A stretch of 12,585 nucleotides of DNA from Myxococcales bacterium (GTDB lineage Bacteria; Myxococcota; Myxococcia; Myxococcales; Myxococcaceae): the NCBI GenBank assembly GCA_003153055.1, contig PMBV01000059.1:1-12585 (forward strand). Reading direction: 5' to 3'. Below, piece after piece: positions 6,608-12,585 of the stretch. The notes beneath the pieces were generated by a model that saw nothing but the letters and a program-made list of their open reading frames with translations, did no database searches and was not told where the DNA came from. Made by a program: the position numbers and the translations under genes. Within the stretch, counting starts at the first letter, position 1. Each line of letters opens with the position of its first letter.

Positions 6608-8955
6608 GTTTCGTCCCCCTCCCGGCGGGCGTGCCAATCGAGGCGGTCGAAGAAACCTGTCATCTGGGCCTCCCACTCTCGAACCAGAGAGCGGTGGGCG
6701 CCGAACTCCATCATTCGGCCCAGGCTCGCGAAGCCGAGCCGCTCGAGCACCGGCAGGTCGAAATCCGACGCGTGACACTCGGCCACCGCGCTCCCTTTGG
6801 CGCGCAGTTCGGCGACCGCGAAAGCAATCAATGCGTGGCGGATCGGGTCGGCATCTGGTGCGCTCGGGTCTGTCAGGTGGAGCCGGAAGGAGTTGTACAT
6901 CTCGACCCAGAACAGCCCTCGAGACATGTGCTCAATGACGACGAAGCCGAGCGGCCCGCGGGGCCCGTCCACCACTCCGAACGAGCGGCCCCGGTCAAGG
7001 CCGATGGCCTGGAAACGGCGGCCGATGGTGTCGAGCAAGGCCTCCCCTTCGACGAGGTCGTCGCTCGCGAGCCTCGCCGGGTCTTCGGTGAGCCTGAGCT
7101 GCGCGAGCAGGAGCTCGATGTCGGTCCACTCGGCTCGCCGTGCACGGAGCGTCGCCGCAGGAAGCTCCGAGGCCATCGGCCGCCGCGTCGGGGTGTAGCT
7201 GGTGAGGTAGCTCAACCCCGGCCGGGTGAGGCGGGCGGTCAGGGCCCCGTAGAACCGCGAGGCCCAGCGGTTCTTGGTGCGCCAGAGCCCCTTGAAGTAT
7301 TCGACGTCGGGGAGTGACTCACCGTAGTTGAAGGTCAACGTGACCAGCGACTGGGAGACCCGGTGGGCGCGGTGGTAGCCAGGCCGAACCAACAGGTGCA
7401 TCGACATCCACGTGCGGGAGTGGGTGCGGAGCGCCGAGGCATGACCTATGGGCTTGTCGTCCTGGAGGTACACGAACGTCTTCGCCAGGCCATTGGCCCC
7501 GTCGCCCAGCTCGCGCTGTCGTCGAGCGAGCGTGGAGAGGCTCTCGGGGTCCTCGAAGGGGTAGTCGACGTAGCTTGCTCCTTCTTCCCGGAACAGCGCC
7601 CAGATCGACTCGAAAGGCACGCGGCCTCTAGGGTTGACCGCCGGCTCGAGGGCTCGCACCAGAACGTCCCGGAGGACCTGCGCGTCGCCGCCCGTCACCT
7701 CGCGCAAGAGAAGACCGCAGCGGCGGGCCTGAGGCGTCGGCGCTGGCCCCTCGGTCTCCGATGGAGCCGCCGGAGAGGTCGACTGGACGGTCGCCGCGCA
7801 TCGCAGCCGCTGTCCTGCGACCTCGACGACGACGTCGTGGAGCATGAGCCCGATGGGGAAGGCCTCTCGCTCGGCCGAGAAGGCAAACGCGGCGCCCGAC
7901 GGGTGCAGGTCGAGCAGAGGTCGTCGCTGTCGGGTACCGTCGAGCGCCGAATGGAACGTGATGTGCGCGTCAATGCCGTCGGCGAGATGGGCCCTGAGGC
8001 AGGATCGACGATGATGCCTGCGAAGTTGCTCGGGGCGTGCCACCGTGACGCTCTCGCCGTCTGCCTCGACGATGATGGACAGGCCCTCGAGTTGCTCGCC
8101 GCCCAGCTCGAAGGACAGCCGCACCACCTGCCCGACATGAAATGGCTGATCGAGGGCGGGCTTGCGAAGCACGATGCGTTCGGCCTCGGGAGCTACGACG
8201 CAGCTTCGAAAGCGACGTCGCAGCGCGCCATCGGTGCGCTGCAGCTCGAACCAGACGTGACGGGCCGCGGCGCGCCGGAAGAGCCCGCGAATTCGAACCT
8301 CGTCGTCGACACACGACGCGGTCTGGCGGTCGATCTGGTCGGTGTGGAACAACACCCCGACGAGAATGCTGGTGGCATCGGGTGAGCGACGCACGAAGCG
8401 CACCAACCAGGTTCGCGGCTCCAAAACCGGGATGCCGCTTGCCGAGACGGACGCCCGCTCGAGCAACACGCCCGCCATGAGGCGCGACGCCGTGGGGCTC
8501 GGCGGCAGCTCGAACCCCAGCCCGTCGCACCCAATCTCCCGAACCGTGGCATCGAGGAGGTGCTCACCGAGCGAGAATCGCGCAGCCAGCGTGGTCGGTG
8601 GGCGGCGCCGGGTGGAGCTTCGCGACTGCAACAGGGCCCCGAGGCGTGGAGCGCGCTCGTCCAGCGTCTCGAATTCGTAGCCCTGGGTCGCCACGTCGGC
8701 CAGCGAGGTTCGGTACTCGTCTCCTGGTGGGCACAGCACGGCCCGGGTGGCACTGGGCGCATGCCGGTCGAGGTCTCTCAGGAGTCGCTTGAAGTCGTGG
8801 TGGTGAGAGACGACCAGGCTCGGCGCCTTGGCCTTCAGCAGCGGGACCGCGGCCTCTCGGGTCGCCGCCTCGAGAACCTCGACCTCTCCCGCCATCACGG
8901 CCCGAAGCTCCTGACGCCTGACCTCGTCAGGGTGAATGATGAGAACGCAGCGCAT
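6604..8955 (-). CDS. Pseudo-receiver/PilZ/GNAT-like multidomain protein
   Basis: 783 residues, no signal peptide or membrane segment. Residues 1-110 look like a receiver domain (MRCVLIIHPDE start) but the phospho-Asp position in LVVSHHHDF is His51 and the conserved Lys is missing, so it is probably a pseudo-receiver. Residues about 118-208 resemble a PilZ domain without the Arg motif (VREIGCDGLGFELP). Residues about 230-308 look like the YcgR-type N-terminal barrel. A second PilZ domain (about 310-436) has an RxxxR-type motif (RRHHRR, 312-317) and LDLHPSGAAF (348-357), where the usual Ser is His; c-di-GMP binding is plausible but not certain. Residues about 490-590 and 600-760 look like two GNAT-fold acyltransferase domains (KPIGHASALR; LERLGFASLGR), though the acetyl-CoA loop Q/RxxGxG is not clear in either. 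A FeeM-like N-acyl amino acid synthase or autoinducer-synthase relative is another option for this half. The ATG at 8955 has GGGAG 4 nt upstream and lies 18 nt after the HTH-receiver gene. Domain calls for the C-terminal half are the least sure. Confidence 0.75.
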   Translation of the reverse strand: MRCVLIIHPDEVRRQELRAVMAGEVEVLEAATREAAVPLLKAKAPSLVVSHHHDFKRLLRDLDRHAPSATRAVLCPPGDEYRTSLADVATQGYEFETLDERAPRLGALLQSRSSTRRRPPTTLAARFSLGEHLLDATVREIGCDGLGFELPPSPTASRLMAGVLLERASVSASGIPVLEPRTWLVRFVRRSPDATSILVGVLFHTDQIDRQTASCVDDEVRIRGLFRRAAARHVWFELQRTDGALRRRFRSCVVAPEAERIVLRKPALDQPFHVGQVVRLSFELGGEQLEGLSIIVEADGESVTVARPEQLRRHHRRSCLRAHLADGIDAHITFHSALDGTRQRRPLLDLHPSGAAFAFSAEREAFPIGLMLHDVVVEVAGQRLRCAATVQSTSPAAPSETEGPAPTPQARRCGLLLREVTGGDAQVLRDVLVRALEPAVNPRGRVPFESIWALFREEGASYVDYPFEDPESLSTLARRQRELGDGANGLAKTFVYLQDDKPIGHASALRTHSRTWMSMHLLVRPGYHRAHRVSQSLVTLTFNYGESLPDVEYFKGLWRTKNRWASRFYGALTARLTRPGLSYLTSYTPTRRPMASELPAATLRARRAEWTDIELLLAQLRLTEDPARLASDDLVEGEALLDTIGRRFQAIGLDRGRSFGVVDGPRGPLGFVVIEHMSRGLFWVEMYNSFRLHLTDPSAPDADPIRHALIAFAVAELRAKGSAVAECHASDFDLPVLERLGFASLGRMMEFGAHRSLVREWEAQMTGFFDRLDWHARREGDET
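6615..6623 (-). promoter_or_regulatory. Strong Shine-Dalgarno for the ATG at 6607
   Basis: GGGAGGGGG on the minus strand, 7 nt before the ATG at 6607-6605 and inside the 3' end of the PilZ/GNAT-like gene. It fixes the methyltransferase start and rules out the longer frame beginning at 6778. Confidence 0.7.
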
Positions 8956-8973
8956 ACAGCTCCCGGACTTCAG

Positions 8974-9567
8974 TCATCTGGACGACCCAGCTCGAATGAC
9001 CCCGACCTCGGCCAGGGCTTTCAACACGCCGGCCACGCCCAACGGCTTCCTGAGGAACGCGCTCGCTCCAGCGGCCAGGAAGGCGCCCTCTATTTCATCT
9101 GAAGATCGACCGCTCATGGCGATGAGCGCGATGTGCGAGGTCTCTTCGGCCGACTTCACTCGCCGGCAGACCTCGAGCCCGTCCATTCCCGGCATGTAGG
9201 CGTCGAGCAACATCGCGTGGGGCCGCGTGAGCCCCACCCTGAGCAGGCCGCTCACCGGGTTGTCACACAGGTCGACCTCGAGCCGCGGCTCGGCCAGGCC
9301 CAGGAGCGTCGCCAGCGACTGGAGGTACCTCACCTCGTCGTCGACCACCAAGAGCCTCACCTTCGGCGGCTCCTGCGCCAGCTCTCCTGGCACCGGCATC
9401 TGGTGGCTCTTGAGGAACTCCAGGAGCTCGACCGCCGGAATTCGCCGGTGCCCACCAGGCGTGCGAAACGCCGGCAGGAGGCCCTGGTCGATCCACCTCA
9501 GCACCGCAGAGGGGCTGACCTGCACCAGGGCCGCGACTTCATGGCTCGTGAAGAACCTTGCCCTCAT
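8974..9567 (-). CDS. HTH (MerR/excisionase-like)-receiver response regulator
   Basis: 197-residue regulator with the DNA-binding domain at the N-terminus, the reverse of most response regulators. Residues 6-42 are a winged HTH of the MerR/BldC/excisionase type: FTSHEVAALVQVSPSAVLRW, then a wing with FRTPGGHRRI (34-43). After a short linker the receiver domain (about 68-190) has VVDDE (74-78), phospho-acceptor Asp122 (MLLDAYMPGMDG), Ser152 in place of the usual Thr/Ser switch, and Lys174 in FLRKP. The key residues are intact, so it should be phosphorylated, probably by one of the operon's kinases. It is the first gene of the operon and the only clear DNA-binding output in it, so it may regulate this operon or distant genes. 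The ATG at 9567 begins exactly at the HTH, but there is no Shine-Dalgarno before it. A candidate promoter would start transcription only about 5 nt upstream, so a leaderless or near-leaderless mRNA is possible. Confidence 0.88.
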   Translation of the reverse strand: MRARFFTSHEVAALVQVSPSAVLRWIDQGLLPAFRTPGGHRRIPAVELLEFLKSHQMPVPGELAQEPPKVRLLVVDDEVRYLQSLATLLGLAEPRLEVDLCDNPVSGLLRVGLTRPHAMLLDAYMPGMDGLEVCRRVKSAEETSHIALIAMSGRSSDEIEGAFLAAGASAFLRKPLGVAGVLKALAEVGVIRAGSSR

Positions 9568-9578
9568 GGAATTGGGAG

Positions 9579-9607
9579 AAAATACGGGAAAAATAGAATT
9601 TCGACAA
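9579..9607 (-). promoter_or_regulatory. Candidate sigma-70-like promoter for the signalling operon
   Basis: On the minus strand TTGTCG (9607-9602), a 17-nt spacer and TATTTT (9584-9579) lie in the most AT-rich stretch of an otherwise GC-rich window, just before the ATG at 9567. The expected transcription start is near 9572, giving a very short leader and no Shine-Dalgarno. An alternative -35 (TTAACG, 18-nt spacer) is nearly as good. This is a sequence match only. Confidence 0.4.
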
Positions 9608-9621
9608 ATGGCGCGTTAATT

Positions 9622-9639
9622 CATGTGGTTGCGCACATG
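9622..9639. promoter_or_regulatory. Inverted repeat CATGTG-N6-CACATG, possible operator
   Basis: Perfect 6-bp arms (9622-9627 and 9634-9639) around a 6-nt centre. The repeat sits about 15 bp upstream of the candidate -35 element of the signalling operon and 29 bp after the stop of the lyase gene. The position fits an activator or autoregulator site, for instance for the HTH-receiver protein. It is too short and has no T-run, so it is unlikely to be a terminator. Chance occurrence cannot be excluded. Confidence 0.3.
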
Positions 9640-9667
9640 TCCTCACCTGAATGGGAGCGCTGCCGGC

Positions 9668-10894
9668 TCAGAGCCCGACGAGCTTCAGGGCGGTCTCGAG
9701 TTGCTTCCATCGCTGCTCGAGGGAGCCGGTGATGCCGATGGAGAGGCGCACCAAGGCAGGTGAGATACCGGCGCGCTGTTGCTCGTCGGCGCTGAGCTCG
9801 CTGCTGGTGGACTGAGCCGACACCGACATGAGCGTGTCGAAGTAGCCGAGGCTGACGGCGATGTAACCGAAGCGGACTTCGTTCTGGAGCGCCTCTATCA
9901 GCCGATTGGCCAGCGCCACGTCGCGCAGGTCGAGCGCCACGATGCCTCCGAACCCGAAGCCCGGGTTGGTCAGCGCCTTCATGACGGCGTGCTGTGGGTG
10001 GCTGGCGAGCCCCGGGTAGCGCACCGAGAGGCCGCGCTCGGAGAGGCGCTGGGCGATGACGAGGGCGCGCCTCCCATGCTCGCTCATGCGGAGGCCGAGG
10101 TGCGGAATGCGCAGGCCCAGCTCGAAGGCGACGCGCGGATCCATCGTGGGGCCGAGCAGCATCAGGGCCCCGTGGTTCAGGTCCATGAGGCTCCTGATGA
10201 AGTCGCCCGTTCCACAGACGGCTCCGGCGATGATGTCCGAGGCGCCGCTGATGTACTTGGTCAAGCTGTGCACCACCACGTCGGCCCCGAGGCGGGCGGG
10301 AGACACCACCAACGGGCAGAAGGTGTTGTCGACCACCAGCTTGGCTCCGTGCCGGTGGGCGAGGGCCGCCAGCTTGGGCAGCTCGGCCACCACCAACGTC
10401 GGGTTCGACAACGTCTCGACGTAGAGGAGTCGAGTTCGAGGCGTGAAGGCGCGCTCGATGGCCGAGTGGTCGGTCACGTCGACGAAGGTCGTGCTGAGGC
10501 CCATGCGCTCGCTGAGGAAGTTGCGGAACAGCGCGAAGGTGCCGCCGTAGACGGTGCCCGAGACGACCGCGTGGTCGCCCTGCGCGCAGAGCTGGAGCAC
10601 CGCGGCCGACACCGCGCCCATGCCGCTCGAGGTGCAGTAGGCCGCCTCGGTGCCCTCGAGGGCCGCCATCTGTTCCCCGAGCCGGTAGACCGTCGGGTTG
10701 AAGTGCCGCCCGTAGAGGTAGCAGCCCTGCGCCGGGCCGCTGTGGCCGGCGAACAGCTCGGGCATCATCTCGGGGTGCATCACCGTGAAGGTCGTGCTCG
10801 CTTCGATGGAGAGGTTGACTCCACCGTGCTCTCCGAACTCGTGACGCGCGTTGGCCAGCGCCTCCTGTGGATCGAAGTCAGCTGTGCCGCTCAT
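9668..10894 (-). CDS. PLP-dependent methionine gamma-lyase-like enzyme (Cys/Met metabolism family)
   Basis: 408-residue cytosolic fold-type I PLP enzyme. The Schiff-base Lys is Lys213 in HSLTKYISGASD. PLP-phosphate contacts are YGR (61-63, contributed by the neighbouring subunit in the tetramer) and SSGMG (89-93). Tyr116 would stack on PLP and Asp189 (VVDN) would hold the pyridine nitrogen. The segments MLLGPTMDPRVAFELGLRI, RIPHLGLRMSEH and VSLGYFDTLMS match plant-type methionine gamma-lyases, as I recall them, better than cystathionine beta/gamma-lyases. The position of the active-site Cys of Pseudomonas methionine gamma-lyase (YGCTF) is Gly118 here (YGGTF). The likely reaction is breakdown of methionine to methanethiol, 2-oxobutyrate and ammonia; an O-acylhomoserine sulfhydrylase or cystathionine lyase role remains possible. 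The ATG at 10894 has GAGGGAGA 6 nt upstream. A 100-nt AT-rich gap separates it from the signalling operon, so it is probably a separate unit. Confidence 0.85.
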   Translation of the reverse strand: MSGTADFDPQEALANARHEFGEHGGVNLSIEASTTFTVMHPEMMPELFAGHSGPAQGCYLYGRHFNPTVYRLGEQMAALEGTEAAYCTSSGMGAVSAAVLQLCAQGDHAVVSGTVYGGTFALFRNFLSERMGLSTTFVDVTDHSAIERAFTPRTRLLYVETLSNPTLVVAELPKLAALAHRHGAKLVVDNTFCPLVVSPARLGADVVVHSLTKYISGASDIIAGAVCGTGDFIRSLMDLNHGALMLLGPTMDPRVAFELGLRIPHLGLRMSEHGRRALVIAQRLSERGLSVRYPGLASHPQHAVMKALTNPGFGFGGIVALDLRDVALANRLIEALQNEVRFGYIAVSLGYFDTLMSVSAQSTSSELSADEQQRAGISPALVRLSIGITGSLEQRWKQLETALKLVGL

Positions 10895-10992
10895 GAATGT
10901 TCTCCCTCGATGGGGCTACCCTGCCCAAAACCAGCGTACACCGGCGGCGCTCCTGCTTGCTCTGCCTGCGCCACTCTGCTCGGCTCCGGCCC
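10895..10992. other. Divergent intergenic region
   Basis: 98-bp gap between the divergent lyase and small membrane protein genes. It carries the Shine-Dalgarno of the lyase (GAGGGAGA, minus strand, 10908-10901). Promoters for both genes are expected here, but no clear -35/-10 pair was found. The plus-strand frame is open back to an ATG at 10897, but the codons there are Cys-rich and less biased than downstream, so it is treated as non-coding. Confidence 0.5.
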
Positions 10993-11511
10993 GTGTCCGA
11001 GCAGGCCTTGACCAAGAAGACCCTGGCCGTGGTGCTCCTCGGCGTGCTCGGGTTGCTCGGGCTGGGCGCCGCGGGCCTGCTCTACGTCGGGTCCCGGCTC
11101 ACCCAATTCGTCACCGAGCCGACCTGGGGGCCCGACGCCGTGCCCCGGCGAGACCTCTCACGGGTCTTCGGGGTGCGCCTGCCGCCCGGAGCGACCGCCG
11201 TGGTGAGCCGCAGCTCGGGGTTTCAGGACCCATTCCTCGAGGCCCTCGCCCGGCTCCCCGATGGTGGCGCGGAGGCGTTCCTCGAGACGAACGGGCTTCG
11301 GGTGAGCGCCGAGGCAGCCGAGCAGAACCCCGACGCGGAAGACGAGCTGCGCGTGCTGGTGCCCCAGGCCCAGCACATCACCGCGGTCGGGCTCGAGGGG
11401 CTGGCCGACCTCACCACCGGTGACGCGGGCGCGGTGGCACTCTACCGCCACGCCGTGCTCTTCACCGTCGACGGGGCGAGCTGGGTCTACCTCGTCGCCG
11501 TCGGCACCTGA
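10993..11511 (+). CDS. Hypothetical single-span membrane protein
   Basis: I do not recognise this protein. From the GTG at 10993 it has 172 residues: a short basic N-terminus (MSEQALTKK), one hydrophobic helix (about residues 10-32, LAVVLLGVLGLLGLG), then an acidic domain of about 140 residues ending VYLVAVGT. The positive-inside rule suggests the C-terminal domain faces the periplasm. There is no lipobox and no Cys in the mature part. The start is uncertain because no Shine-Dalgarno is obvious. An ATG at 10897 would add 32 unlikely residues, and a TTG at 11008 is another option. Third-position GC bias is strong from about 11010 onward, so the gene is real. It is divergent from the lyase and convergent with secA, with only 12 nt between the stops, and has no evident functional partner in the window. 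Confidence 0.7.
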   Translation: MSEQALTKKTLAVVLLGVLGLLGLGAAGLLYVGSRLTQFVTEPTWGPDAVPRRDLSRVFGVRLPPGATAVVSRSSGFQDPFLEALARLPDGGAEAFLETNGLRVSAEAAEQNPDAEDELRVLVPQAQHITAVGLEGLADLTTGDAGAVALYRHAVLFTVDGASWVYLVAVGT

Positions 11512-11523
11512 GCGCTCACGCCG

Positions 11524-12585
<1,062 letters not shown>

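Noticed and set aside
6608..6778. Open extension of the methyltransferase frame to an ATG at 6778.
   Set aside because: It lies over the end of the PilZ/GNAT-like gene and has low-complexity Arg/Pro/Gly content. The ATG at 6607 has a strong Shine-Dalgarno.
8610..8955. N-terminal domain of the 783-residue protein as a working phospho-receiver.
   Set aside because: The phospho-acceptor position is His51 rather than Asp and the conserved Lys is missing, so it was called a pseudo-receiver.
9665..9675. GGCTCAGAGCC palindrome at the end of the lyase gene as a terminator.
   Set aside because: The loop is one base, there is no T-run on the minus strand, and it overlaps the stop codon.
10897..10992. 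Extension of the small membrane protein to an ATG at 10897.
   Set aside because: There is no Shine-Dalgarno, the codons are weakly biased and Cys/Arg-rich, and it would leave only 2 nt before the divergent lyase start.
9779..11011. 410-codon open frame on the plus strand opposite the lyase.
   Set aside because: It is a shadow with biased composition (His/Glu/Gly/Val). The minus strand encodes a clear PLP enzyme.

Overview
The window is GC-rich (except one AT-rich island near 9.57-9.61 kb) and densely packed with genes. It looks like the chromosome of a myxobacterium or a close delta-proteobacterial relative. The reasons are the many hybrid two-component proteins, PilZ domains fused to other modules, a paired FadE-type acyl-CoA dehydrogenase locus, and strong G/C preference at third codon positions. 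No tRNA, rRNA, insertion sequence, phage gene, CRISPR array or rho-independent terminator was seen.

Layout. (1) 1-1907, plus strand: two acyl-CoA dehydrogenase genes joined by an ATGA overlap. The first is cut by the left edge. They resemble the unequal-subunit FadE pairs used for beta-oxidation of steroid side chains or other bulky acyl-CoAs. (2) 1909-9567, minus strand: a five-gene signalling operon read right to left. Its order is an HTH-receiver regulator (8974-9567), a pseudo-receiver/PilZ/GNAT-like chimera (6604-8955), a class I SAM methyltransferase (5822-6607), a membrane hybrid histidine kinase with two kinase cores around a receiver (3006-5825), and a receiver-histidine kinase (1909-3009). 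The first junction is an 18-nt gap; the next three are 4-nt stop/start overlaps (ATGA, GTGA, TTGA), so the genes are probably translationally coupled. A candidate promoter and an inverted repeat lie in the AT-rich gap at 9568-9667. (3) 9668-10894, minus strand: a PLP enzyme of the Cys/Met family, closest in motifs to plant-type methionine gamma-lyase. (4) 10993-11511, plus strand: a small single-span membrane protein of unknown function. (5) 11524-12585, minus strand: the C-terminal part of secA, cut by the right edge.

How the genes work together. The operon is the most notable part of the window. It holds a membrane sensor kinase, a cytosolic receiver-kinase and a DNA-binding receiver that could form a branched phosphorelay. 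It also holds two enzyme-like proteins: a possible c-di-GMP-responsive acyltransferase-like protein and a methyltransferase. One reading is that the locus makes or modifies a small molecule or a protein and senses it, under dual control by phosphorylation and c-di-GMP. That is inference from domains and gene order only. The dehydrogenase pair, the lyase, the small membrane protein and secA appear to be unrelated housekeeping or metabolic neighbours.
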